This document shows, piece after piece, positions 17,479-26,684 of a stretch of 64,000 nucleotides of DNA (the stretch's first letter is position 1; the number at the start of each line of letters is the position of its first letter). The DNA is from Bacteroides faecis MAJ27 (GTDB taxonomy: Bacteria; Bacteroidota; Bacteroidia; Bacteroidales; Bacteroidaceae). Both the position numbers and the translations under genes were made by a program. The stretch is from assembly GCF_900106755.1 (NCBI RefSeq), contig NZ_FNNN01000004.1, positions 62,001-126,000 of the forward strand. Reading direction: 5' to 3'. The notes beneath the pieces were generated by a model. It was given only the letters and a program-made list of their open reading frames with translations, was not told the origin of the DNA and made no database searches.

Positions 17479-20400
17479 ATGATTCTTTTTTTCAGAACCC
17501 CTTCCAAGAGCGTGATTGCCGTAGAGAGCAACCATCAGCTCACCCCGGACGAAAGTAATAAACTCTGCTGGCTTTTTGGAGAAGCCGTGACGGAAAGTGA
17601 AGAAAACCTGAAAGGCTGTTTCGTTGGTCCACGCCGCGAAATGATTACCCCTTGGAGTACAAACGCAGTAGAAATCACCCAGAACATGGGACTTGAAGAC
17701 ATTCTCCGCATCGAGGAATATTTCCCGGTAAAAGATGAAAATGCCGACTACGACCCGATGCTACAACGCATGTACAAAGGACTCGACCAAAACGTATTCA
17801 CCACCAACCGCCAACCGGAACCCATCATCTATATCGAAGACCTCGAAGCCTACAATGAAAAAGAAGGTCTGGCTCTCTCGAAAGAAGAAATGGACTACCT
17901 GAAAAAGGTAGAAAGTGACCTGGGACGCAAACTGACTGACTCTGAAGTCTTCGGTTTCGCACAGATCAACTCCGAACACTGTCGCCACAAAATCTTCGGT
18001 GGAACTTTCATCATCGACGGCGTAGAACAGGAATCGTCCCTGTTCCAGATGATCAAAAAGACCACACAGGAGAACCCGAATAAAATCATCTCTGCTTACA
18101 AAGACAACGTAGCCTTCGCCGAAGGTCCGGTAGTGGAACAGTTTGCCCCGGCAGATCATTCCAAGCCTGACTTCTTCCAGGTGAAAGATATCAAGAGCGT
18201 TATCTCACTGAAAGCGGAAACTCATAACTTCCCGACCACCGTAGAACCGTTCAACGGCGCATCTACCGGTACAGGTGGAGAAATCCGCGACCGTATGGGT
18301 GGTGGTAAAGGTTCATGGCCGATCGCAGGTACTGCTGTCTACATGACCTCATATCCCCGTACAGAAGAAGGCCGCGAATGGGAGGAAATTCTTCCGGTAC
18401 GCAAATGGCTGTACCAGACTCCGGAACAGATTCTGATCAAAGCATCCAACGGTGCTTCCGACTTCGGTAACAAGTTTGGCCAACCGCTGATCTGCGGCTC
18501 AGTGCTGACTTTCGAGCATACGGAAAACAAGGAAGTATACGGTTATGACAAAGTAATTATGCTTGCGGGCGGTGTAGGTTACGGCACACAACGCGACTGC
18601 CTCAAAGGTACTCCGGAAGCAGGAAATAAAGTAGTGGTAATCGGTGGTGACAACTATCGTATCGGACTGGGTGGCGGTTCCGTATCTTCTGTAGATACCG
18701 GTCGTTACAGCAGCGGTATCGAATTGAATGCCGTACAACGTGCCAACGCGGAAATGCAGAAACGTGCCAACAACGTAGTGCGTGCACTCTGCGAAGAAGA
18801 TGTGAATCCGGTTGTTTCTATCCACGACCACGGTTCGGCAGGTCACGTCAACTGTCTGTCGGAACTGGTGGAGGAATGTGGTGGTCTGATCGACATGAGC
18901 AAACTTCCGATCGGCGACAAGACATTGTCCGCCAAAGAAATCATCGCCAACGAGAGCCAGGAACGTATGGGACTTCTGATCAAAGAAGAAGCCATCGAAC
19001 ATGTACGCAAAATTGCCGAACGTGAACGCGCTCCGATGTACGTAGTAGGTGAGACAACCGGCGACCATCGCTTTGCTTTCCAGCAGGCAGACGGCGTACG
19101 TCCGTTCGACCTTGCCGTTGAGCAGATGTTCGGTTCATCTCCCAAGACTTATATGATCGACAAAACCGTAGAACGCCATTATGAAATGCCGGAATACGAA
19201 TTGTCGAAATTACATGAATACCTGACCAATGTGCTGCAACTCGAAGCAGTAGCTTGTAAGGACTGGCTGACCAATAAGGTAGACCGTTCGGTAACGGGTA
19301 AAGTGGCCCGCCAGCAATGCCAGGGCGAACTTCAACTGCCATTGAGTGACTGCGGTGTCGTAGCACTCGACTATCGTGGCGAAAAAGGTATCGCTACTTC
19401 TATCGGTCATGCTCCGCAAGCTGCATTGGCTGATCCGGCTGCCGGTTCTATCCTTTCCGTATCCGAAGCTTTGACCAACCTTGTCTGGGCTCCGATGGCA
19501 GAAGGTATGGACAGCATTTCTTTATCTGCCAACTGGATGTGGCCATGCCGCTCACAGGAAGGTGAAGACGCCCGTCTTTACACTGCCGTAAAAGCATTGA
19601 GCGACTTCTGTTGCGCACTGCAAATCAATGTTCCTACCGGAAAAGATTCTTTGTCGATGACACAGAAATATCCGAACGGCGAGAAAGTGATTTCTCCGGG
19701 AACAGTGATTGTTTCTGCCGGCGGTGAAGTATCCGACGTAAAGAAAGTCGTATCTCCGGTATTGGTGAACAACGAAAAGACCACTCTTTATCACATCGAT
19801 TTCAGCTTCGACGAACTGAAACTCGGAGGTTCCGCTTTTGCACAATCTCTGGGTAAAGTAGGCGACGACGTACCTTGCGTACAGGATGCCGAATACTTCC
19901 GCGATGCTTTCCTTGCCGTACAGGAACTGGTGAACAAAGGACTGATTCTGGCAGGACATGATATCTCGGCAGGTGGATTGATCACCACATTATTGGAAAT
20001 GTGTTTCGCCAACGTTGAAGGCGGTATGGAAATCAGCCTCGACAAGATGAAGGAACAGGATATCATCAAGATCCTGTTTGCTGAAAATCCGGGTATCGTT
20101 ATCCAGATCAGCGACAAACATAAAGAGGAAGTGAAGAAGATTCTGGAAGACGCCGGCGTAGGCTTCGTGAAATTGGGTAAACCGACCGACGAACGTCATA
20201 TTCTGGTTTCCAAGGGCGACGCCACTTATCAGTTCGGTGTTGACTATATGCGTGATGTATGGTATTCTTCTTCTTACCTGCTCGACCGCAAACAGTCTAT
20301 GAACGGCTGCGCCAAGAAACGTTTCGAAAACTATAAGATGCAGCCGGTTGAATTCGCTTTCATGCCCGGCTTCAAAGGTAAACTCTCTCAATATGGCATT

Positions 20401-21183
20401 ACTCCGGATCGCCGTACTCCAAGTGGTATCCGTGCCGCTATCATCCGTGAAAAAGGCACGAACGGCGAACGTGAAATGGCTTACTCACTCTATCTTGCCG
20501 GTTTTGACGTGAAAGACGTGACAATGACCGACCTGATCAGCGGACGCGAAACACTGGAAGATGTAAACATGATTGTTTACTGCGGTGGATTCTCCAACTC
20601 CGATGTACTCGGTTCAGCCAAAGGATGGGCAGGAGGTTTCTTGTTCAATCCTAAAGCAAAAGAGGCACTTGATAAATTCTACGCACGCGAAGATACGCTT
20701 TCACTGGGTATCTGCAACGGTTGCCAGTTGATGATGGAACTGGGACTCATCAATCCGGAACACGAAAAGAAAGGTAAGATGCTGCACAACGACTCACATA
20801 AATTCGAATCGACTTATGTAGGCCTGACAATCCCGACCAACCGCAGTGTAATGTTCGGCTCATTGAGCGGTAGCAAGCTGGGTATCTGGGTGGCTCACGG
20901 AGAAGGTAAGTTCTCTCTGCCTTACGATGAAGACCAATATAACGTAGTGGCAAAATACAGCTACGATGAATACCCCGGCAACCCGAACGGCTCCGATTAT
21001 TCTATCGCAGGTCTTGCCAGCGCAGACGGTCGCCATCTGGCAATGATGCCTCACCTCGAACGTGCTATCTTCCCGTGGCAGAATGGTTGCTATCCTGCTG
21101 ACCGTAAGAACAGCGATCAGATTACTCCATGGATAGAAGCATTCGTTAATGCACGCAGATGGGTAGAAGAAAAGACTAAATAA
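17479..21183 (+). CDS. purL: Phosphoribosylformylglycinamidine synthase (single-chain PurL)
   Basis: A 1234-residue FGAM synthase of the long, single-chain form. The synthetase core has SEHCRHKIFGGTF and SLKAETHNFPTTVEPFNGASTGTGGEIRD with its glycine-rich ATP site. The C-terminal glutamine amidotransferase domain has the nucleophile in LGICNGCQLM (about residue 1079) and the His/Glu pair in PHLERAIFPWQ (about 1190). The enzyme converts FGAR, ATP and glutamine to FGAM in purine synthesis. It is a single-gene unit with a promoter close upstream and a strong terminator after it. G+C and codon use are typical of a highly expressed gene. Confidence 0.98.
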   Translation: MILFFRTPSKSVIAVESNHQLTPDESNKLCWLFGEAVTESEENLKGCFVGPRREMITPWSTNAVEITQNMGLEDILRIEEYFPVKDENADYDPMLQRMYKGLDQNVFTTNRQPEPIIYIEDLEAYNEKEGLALSKEEMDYLKKVESDLGRKLTDSEVFGFAQINSEHCRHKIFGGTFIIDGVEQESSLFQMIKKTTQENPNKIISAYKDNVAFAEGPVVEQFAPADHSKPDFFQVKDIKSVISLKAETHNFPTTVEPFNGASTGTGGEIRDRMGGGKGSWPIAGTAVYMTSYPRTEEGREWEEILPVRKWLYQTPEQILIKASNGASDFGNKFGQPLICGSVLTFEHTENKEVYGYDKVIMLAGGVGYGTQRDCLKGTPEAGNKVVVIGGDNYRIGLGGGSVSSVDTGRYSSGIELNAVQRANAEMQKRANNVVRALCEEDVNPVVSIHDHGSAGHVNCLSELVEECGGLIDMSKLPIGDKTLSAKEIIANESQERMGLLIKEEAIEHVRKIAERERAPMYVVGETTGDHRFAFQQADGVRPFDLAVEQMFGSSPKTYMIDKTVERHYEMPEYELSKLHEYLTNVLQLEAVACKDWLTNKVDRSVTGKVARQQCQGELQLPLSDCGVVALDYRGEKGIATSIGHAPQAALADPAAGSILSVSEALTNLVWAPMAEGMDSISLSANWMWPCRSQEGEDARLYTAVKALSDFCCALQINVPTGKDSLSMTQKYPNGEKVISPGTVIVSAGGEVSDVKKVVSPVLVNNEKTTLYHIDFSFDELKLGGSAFAQSLGKVGDDVPCVQDAEYFRDAFLAVQELVNKGLILAGHDISAGGLITTLLEMCFANVEGGMEISLDKMKEQDIIKILFAENPGIVIQISDKHKEEVKKILEDAGVGFVKLGKPTDERHILVSKGDATYQFGVDYMRDVWYSSSYLLDRKQSMNGCAKKRFENYKMQPVEFAFMPGFKGKLSQYGITPDRRTPSGIRAAIIREKGTNGEREMAYSLYLAGFDVKDVTMTDLISGRETLEDVNMIVYCGGFSNSDVLGSAKGWAGGFLFNPKAKEALDKFYAREDTLSLGICNGCQLMMELGLINPEHEKKGKMLHNDSHKFESTYVGLTIPTNRSVMFGSLSGSKLGIWVAHGEGKFSLPYDEDQYNVVAKYSYDEYPGNPNGSDYSIAGLASADGRHLAMMPHLERAIFPWQNGCYPADRKNSDQITPWIEAFVNARRWVEEKTK

Positions 21184-21206
21184 AAAATCTTTCTATAATT
21201 AAAACG

Positions 21207-21245
21207 GAGGCTGTTATTATTATAAAGTAACAGCCTCTTATTTTT
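21207..21245 (+). terminator. Intrinsic terminator of purL
   Basis: GAGGCTGTTA (21207-21216) pairs with TAACAGCCTC (21228-21237), followed by a T-rich tail. Confidence 0.88.
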
Positions 21246-21371
21246 GCCTTCTTCTCCATACCTAAAGTCCTTATCTTACAACTTAATTTCCCGAAATAAA
21301 CAAGATATACAAATAGTCTCCAAAGCTCCTGTTTACTTCACTTTGAGAGAGTTGTTATCTTCTCCCAAAAT

Positions 21372-21402
21372 TTTGTAGTGTCGAAAAATCTTCTTAATTT
21401 TG
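21372..21402 (+). promoter_or_regulatory. Promoter of HTCS-chromate transporter operon
   Basis: TTTG at 21372-21375, a 19-nt spacer and TAATTTTG at 21395-21402, both exact matches to the Bacteroides consensus, 53 bp before the start codon. Confidence 0.82.
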
Positions 21403-21454
21403 TCAAACTTTCCCCCTCACTAAAGATTCAATAACCTATAAAAGTCCTATTTGT

Positions 21455-24400
21455 ATGAAAAAATGGCTTTTTCTATTATTATTGTTTCCTCTGACCTGTA
21501 TTGCCCAGACCTATCAGTATCTTGGAGTAGAAGACGGGTTAAGCAACCGGAGAGTGTATTACATTCAGAAAGATAATGCTGGGTATATGTGGTTCCTCAC
21601 ACACGAAGGAATCGACCGGTACAACGGCAAAGAGTTTAAACGGTATAAATTAATGGACGGCGATAAAGAACTGAATTCGCTGTTAAATCTGAATTGGTTA
21701 TATATCGATCCGGAAGGAACGTTGTGGGAAATCGGGAAGAAAGGCAAGATTTTCCGATATGACCATATTCATGACACTTTCGAACTCGTTTACAGATTGC
21801 CGATAGAGGATTTCCGGGATTTGCCGGCTCCGATCAGCTTCAGTTGGATTGACCGGAACAATCATATCTGGCTGTGTAACGAAGAAACGATCTTTCTCTA
21901 CAATACCTGTACGGGACAGGTCACTCAAGTTAAAAATAGTCTCAGCGAAGCAATCAATGACATTGAGCAAATCGACGAATCCCATTTTTTCATTGGGACG
22001 GAGGTGGGAATTCACCATGCGCAACTGAAAGACAACACACTGCAACTTCTTCCTTGTGACAAACTGGACAATGTGAATATCCAAGTCAACGACTTGCACT
22101 TCGATCCCAAGATACGTAAGTTGTTCATCGGTGCCTTTCAACGGGGGATCATGGTTTACGACATGAAAACGAAAATGGTCACACAACCGGAAGTCAGCCT
22201 GAAAGACGTCAGCATATCACGAATTAAGCCCTTGAATGCCAAAGAACTACTGATCGCCACCGATGGCGGAGGTATCTATAAAATGAACGTTGAGACTTAT
22301 CAGACCGAGCCATTTATTGTAGCAGACTACAACAGCTACAATGGCATGAACGGAAACAGTATCAATGATATCTATATAGACGAAGAGGGCCGAATATGGA
22401 TGGCAAACTATCCGATTGGAATTACCGTGCAGAACAATCGTTATCCAAGCTACAAATGGATCAAACATTCTGTCGGCAACAAGCAATCCCTGATCAATGA
22501 CCAAGTAAACTCCATCATAGAAGACAGTGAAGGGGATTTATGGTACGGCACCAACAACGGAATAAGCTTGCAGGAGTCAAAAACCGGTAAATGGCATTCA
22601 TACCTCAGCACGTTTGAGAATGTACAGAATAGTAAAAACCATATATTTACGACCTTATGCGAAGTATCTCCCGGCATCATCTGGGCAGGCGGATATTTCT
22701 CGGGGATTTATCAGATAGACAAACGTACATCAAAGACAACTTATTTTACACCGGCTTTGTATGCCCGTGAGGATATACGTCCGGATAAATACATACGCGA
22801 TATCCGGAAAGACTCTCATGGCTACATATGGACCGGGGGATATTATAACCTGAAGCGCATCAATGTACAAACCAAAGACATCCGGCTCTATCACGGACTG
22901 CACTCCGTGACTGCCATCATCGAAAAGGATGACAAAAGCATGTGGATAGGTACGGCAACAGGACTGCATCTTCTGGATAAAGAATCCGGAAAGTTCGAAC
23001 GTATCCAGCTACCTGTAGAATCGACCTATATCTATTCCTTATATCAGACAAAGAAGGGATCACTGTATATAGGCACCAGTGGATCGGGAGTTTTGATTTA
23101 TGATCCGCAGACAAAACTGTTTACCCATTACTATACAGGAAACTGCGCCATGATATCCAACAATATCTACACCATATTATCGGATGAAGACAACGAAATC
23201 CTGCTAAGTACGGAAAGCGGACTGACCAGTTACTACCCCAAGCAAAAGACCTTCTATAACTGGACTAAGGAAATGGGACTGATGACTACGCACTTCAATG
23301 CGCTGTCCGGCACTTTACGCAAAAACAACAACTTTATCTTCGGTAGTTCGGACGGGGCCATAGAGTTCAACAAAGACATGAAACTGCCCAGAACCTACTC
23401 CTCTAAGATGATTTTCAGTGACTTCAAACTGTTCTATCAGACGGTATATCCGGGAGACGAGAATTCACCGCTAGAGAAGGACATCAACGAAACCAAAGAG
23501 CTCAGATTAAAATATAACCAGAATATCTTTTCACTGCTGGTTTCTTCTATCAACTACGACTATCCTTCAAACATCCTTTATTCCTGGAAACTGGAAGGAT
23601 TCTACGAGGAATGGAGCAAGCCCGGCAATGAAAGTACGATTCGCTATACCAACCTTGCTCCGGGAAAATATGTTTTGCGGGTACGGGCCATCTCGAATGA
23701 AGACCAGCGAATCATGCTCGAAGAAAGGAGCATTGATATTATCATCGCCCAACCTTTCTGGCTGACCGCCTGGGCAATGGTACTGTATGCCATTCTGATT
23801 TCTCTTATCGCTGTCATCATACTGCGCGTTCTTATTATGAAAAAGCAACGGAAAGTTTCCGATGAGAAGATTCACTTCTTCATCAATACGGCACATGACA
23901 TCCGTACTCCGTTGACACTGATCAAAGCTCCTCTGGAAGACTTGCGTGAAAAAGAGGCTTTGAGCAAGGAAGGCATAGCCAACATGAATACCGCTCTACG
24001 AAATGTCAATGCCTTGTTACGCCTGACGACGAATCTGATCAATTTCGAAAGAGCGGATGTATACTCTTCGGAGTTGTATATTTCGGAACACGAACTGAAT
24101 ACCTTCATGACTGAGATATTCAACGCATTCCAGCCTTACGCCAATATCAAGCATATCAACTTTACATATGAAAGCAATTTCCGGTATATGAATGTGTGGT
24201 TTGATAAGGAAAAGATGGAATCTATCCTGAAAAATATAATTTCGAACGCATTAAAATACACACCGGAAAACGGTAACGTACAGATTTTCGTTTCCGAAAG
24301 CAATGATTCGTGGAGTGTAGAAGTGAAGGATACGGGAATTGGTATTCCTGCCAGCGAACAAAAGAAGTTGTTCAAACTTCATTTCCGTGGCAGCAATGCC

Positions 24401-25498
24401 ATCAACTCCAAAGTGACGGGAAGTGGTATCGGACTGATGCTGGTATGGAAACTTGTCCGGTTGCATAAAGGCAAGATTAATCTGTCGAGTGTGGAAAATC
24501 AGGGATCGGTGATTAAGATATCGTTCCCTAAAGACAGCAAACGTTTCCATAAAGCACATCTCGCAGCACCAAGCAAGCGCCGGCAAGAGATAACAAGTAC
24601 CACCAACGTGCCTGCCAGCATCTACGAGAATGTTCATAAAGAACAGAATCCCAATCATCAGCGAATTCTGATCGTAGAAGATAACGATGAGCTGCGCAAC
24701 TATCTGTCGCAAACACTGGCGGAAGAATATACGGTGCAGAACTGCTGCAACGGAAAGGAAGCTATGACCATCATACCGGAATACAAACCGGAACTGGTTA
24801 TCTCGGACATCATGATGCCGGAAATGAGAGGAGACGAATTGTGCAAGGCCCTCAAAAACAATATTGAGACATCGCATATTCCTGTTATCTTGCTGACAGC
24901 CCTGAATAATGACAAGGATATTCTGTCCGGCCTTGAAATTGGTGCCGACGAATACATTGTGAAGCCATTCAATATTGGTATCCTGAAGGCTAACATCTCC
25001 AATCTGTTGACGAACCGTGCCCTTCTGCGAAGCAAATACGGCAGTCTGGATATGGATGATGAGGATGATCACGAAGACGAATGCATCAACTGCTCACAGG
25101 ATATCGACTGGAAGTTTATCGCCAATGTCCGGAAAAATATAGAAGATAATATAGATAATCCGGCTCTCACTGTAGACGTGCTTTGCAACCTGATGGGAAT
25201 GAGTCGTACCAGTTTCTACAATAAACTCAGAGCATTGACCGATCAGGCTCCGGGCGATTACATTCGCCTGATCCGTCTGAAACGTTCGGTGAAATTACTG
25301 AAAGAAGGTACACACAGTATAACAGAAATTGCAGAAATGACAGGATTTAGTGATGCAAAGTACTTCCGTGAAGTATTCAAGAAGCACTTCAATGTAAGTC
25401 CCAGCCAATACGGAAAAGAAGGGAAGCCCCACAAGGAAGGCAGCAAGGCTGGAAAAGAAAACAAGTCCGATAAGGAAGGAGGAGAAAAAGAAGAATGA
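21455..25498 (+). CDS. Hybrid two-component system regulator (HTCS)
   Basis: A 1347-residue one-protein signalling system. A signal peptide (1-17) is followed by a periplasmic part of two-bladed-propeller type repeats (for example GLSNRRVYYIQKDNAGYMWFLT) and a Y_Y_Y domain at about 690-765. A membrane span lies at about 767-795. A histidine kinase follows, with His813 in TAHDIRTPLTL. The receiver domain at about 1070-1180 has Asp in VISDIMMPEM near 1118, and an AraC-type DNA-binding domain lies at about 1236-1320. The protein ends in a Lys/Glu-rich tail. HTCS normally sense glycan fragments and activate neighbouring PULs. Here no SusC/SusD is adjacent; instead the stop codon overlaps the first chromate transporter gene (ATGA). 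Confidence 0.95.
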   Translation: MKKWLFLLLLFPLTCIAQTYQYLGVEDGLSNRRVYYIQKDNAGYMWFLTHEGIDRYNGKEFKRYKLMDGDKELNSLLNLNWLYIDPEGTLWEIGKKGKIFRYDHIHDTFELVYRLPIEDFRDLPAPISFSWIDRNNHIWLCNEETIFLYNTCTGQVTQVKNSLSEAINDIEQIDESHFFIGTEVGIHHAQLKDNTLQLLPCDKLDNVNIQVNDLHFDPKIRKLFIGAFQRGIMVYDMKTKMVTQPEVSLKDVSISRIKPLNAKELLIATDGGGIYKMNVETYQTEPFIVADYNSYNGMNGNSINDIYIDEEGRIWMANYPIGITVQNNRYPSYKWIKHSVGNKQSLINDQVNSIIEDSEGDLWYGTNNGISLQESKTGKWHSYLSTFENVQNSKNHIFTTLCEVSPGIIWAGGYFSGIYQIDKRTSKTTYFTPALYAREDIRPDKYIRDIRKDSHGYIWTGGYYNLKRINVQTKDIRLYHGLHSVTAIIEKDDKSMWIGTATGLHLLDKESGKFERIQLPVESTYIYSLYQTKKGSLYIGTSGSGVLIYDPQTKLFTHYYTGNCAMISNNIYTILSDEDNEILLSTESGLTSYYPKQKTFYNWTKEMGLMTTHFNALSGTLRKNNNFIFGSSDGAIEFNKDMKLPRTYSSKMIFSDFKLFYQTVYPGDENSPLEKDINETKELRLKYNQNIFSLLVSSINYDYPSNILYSWKLEGFYEEWSKPGNESTIRYTNLAPGKYVLRVRAISNEDQRIMLEERSIDIIIAQPFWLTAWAMVLYAILISLIAVIILRVLIMKKQRKVSDEKIHFFINTAHDIRTPLTLIKAPLEDLREKEALSKEGIANMNTALRNVNALLRLTTNLINFERADVYSSELYISEHELNTFMTEIFNAFQPYANIKHINFTYESNFRYMNVWFDKEKMESILKNIISNALKYTPENGNVQIFVSESNDSWSVEVKDTGIGIPASEQKKLFKLHFRGSNAINSKVTGSGIGLMLVWKLVRLHKGKINLSSVENQGSVIKISFPKDSKRFHKAHLAAPSKRRQEITSTTNVPASIYENVHKEQNPNHQRILIVEDNDELRNYLSQTLAEEYTVQNCCNGKEAMTIIPEYKPELVISDIMMPEMRGDELCKALKNNIETSHIPVILLTALNNDKDILSGLEIGADEYIVKPFNIGILKANISNLLTNRALLRSKYGSLDMDDEDDHEDECINCSQDIDWKFIANVRKNIEDNIDNPALTVDVLCNLMGMSRTSFYNKLRALTDQAPGDYIRLIRLKRSVKLLKEGTHSITEIAEMTGFSDAKYFREVFKKHFNVSPSQYGKEGKPHKEGSKAGKENKSDKEGGEKEE

Positions 25499-26052
25499 AC
25501 ATTTATCTCGAATCATTTGGAATCTTTTTTAAAATAGGTGCTTTCACCATTGGTGGAGGTTATGCAATGGTGCCACTTATTGAGAATGAAATCGTAACCA
25601 AACGGAAGTGGATAGCACAGGAGGATTTTATCGACCTGCTTGCTATCTCTCAGTCCGCTCCGGGTATCCTGGCGGTGAATATTTCAATCTTTATAGGATA
25701 TAAGTTGCGCGGTATCCGTGGAAGTATTGTCACGGCACTGGGGACTATACTGCCCTCGTTTATTATCATTTTAGCCATCGCCCTCTTTTTCCATACTTTC
25801 AAAGACAACCCGATCGTAGAACGTATATTCAAAGGAATACGTCCCGCAGTAGTCGCACTGATTGCCGCACCGACTTTCACTATGGGCCGATCGGCTAAAA
25901 TCAACCGATACAATTTATGGATTCCTGTTGTATCGGCCTCATTAATCTGGTTGTTGGGATTCTCCCCGATCTGGATTATCATTGCCGCCGGCGTAGGAGG
26001 CTTCTTATGGGGAAAACTTAAAAATTCACCTCTCAAAACTAAAAAGCAATGA
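25495..26052 (+). CDS. Chromate transporter family protein, first half
   Basis: A 185-residue membrane protein of the half-size ChrA type. It begins with the family pattern FGIFFKIGAFTIGGGYAMVPLIENEIV and has SQSAPGILAVNISIFIGYKLRG, then hydrophobic spans. Short ChrA proteins are encoded as pairs that act together. Known members carry chromate or probably other anions; the natural substrate in gut bacteria is unclear. It overlaps the HTCS stop by 4 bp and the next gene by 4 bp, so all three are translationally coupled. Confidence 0.92.
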   Translation: MNIYLESFGIFFKIGAFTIGGGYAMVPLIENEIVTKRKWIAQEDFIDLLAISQSAPGILAVNISIFIGYKLRGIRGSIVTALGTILPSFIIILAIALFFHTFKDNPIVERIFKGIRPAVVALIAAPTFTMGRSAKINRYNLWIPVVSASLIWLLGFSPIWIIIAAGVGGFLWGKLKNSPLKTKKQ

Positions 26053-26597
26053 TTTATCTTCAGTTATTTTATACATTCTTTAAAATCGGACTTTTCGGCT
26101 TTGGCGGAGGATACGCCATGCTTTCGATGATACAGGGCGAAGTAGTAACCCGGTATGGGTGGGTAACTTCGCAAGAGTTTACAGACATTGTCGCCATCAG
26201 CCAGATGACCCCGGGACCTATCGGCATCAATGCGGCCACTTATGTAGGTTTCACATCTACAGGCAGTGTATGGGGATCGATTGTAGCTACATTTGCAGTT
26301 GTTTTTCCTTCTTTCATACTGATGCTGACAATCAGCAAATTCTTTCTGAAATATCAGAAACATCCCGTAGTAGAATCTATTTTTGCAGGACTGCGTCCGG
26401 CAGTTGTCGGATTATTGGCTTCCGCCGCACTGGTATTGATGAATACGGAAAATTTCTGTTCACCCAAAGAAGACACCTACTCTTTTATCATCAGCATCAT
26501 CATCTTCCTGGTAACCTTTATCGGCACCAGAAAATACAAGACCAATCCGATATTAATGATAATTGCCTGCGGAATTGCAGGTCTATTATTTTATTAA
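26049..26597 (+). CDS. Chromate transporter family protein, second half
   Basis: A 182-residue partner of the preceding protein with the same motif order (FFKIGLFGFGGGYAMLSMIQGEVV, SQMTPGPIGINAATYVGF). The two probably form an antiparallel pair in the inner membrane. The gene starts within an ATGA overlap with its partner. The operon ends at a dispersed hairpin repeat (26596-26679). Confidence 0.92.
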   Translation: MIYLQLFYTFFKIGLFGFGGGYAMLSMIQGEVVTRYGWVTSQEFTDIVAISQMTPGPIGINAATYVGFTSTGSVWGSIVATFAVVFPSFILMLTISKFFLKYQKHPVVESIFAGLRPAVVGLLASAALVLMNTENFCSPKEDTYSFIISIIIFLVTFIGTRKYKTNPILMIIACGIAGLLFY

Positions 26598-26679
26598 ATG
26601 ATGAATGAAGAATGAAGAATGAAGAATTTTGCTGCGCTGTTTCGCTGCATAGTAATTCTTCATTCTTCATTCATCATTT
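26596..26679. repeat. Dispersed hairpin repeat, copy 1
   Basis: The outer arms are built of ATGAAGA-type heptamers: the left arm from 26596 and the right arm 26654-26679 pair over about 26 bp. The core contains GCTGCGCT...GCTGCAT. It lies between convergent genes and could end transcription on both strands. Related copies are at 33162-33245 and 57560-57627. Confidence 0.85.
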
Positions 26680-26684
26680 AGTTT

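Noticed and set aside
24251..25072. 273-codon frame opposite the first HTCS
   Set aside because: Shadow of the kinase and receiver domains; no independent evidence.
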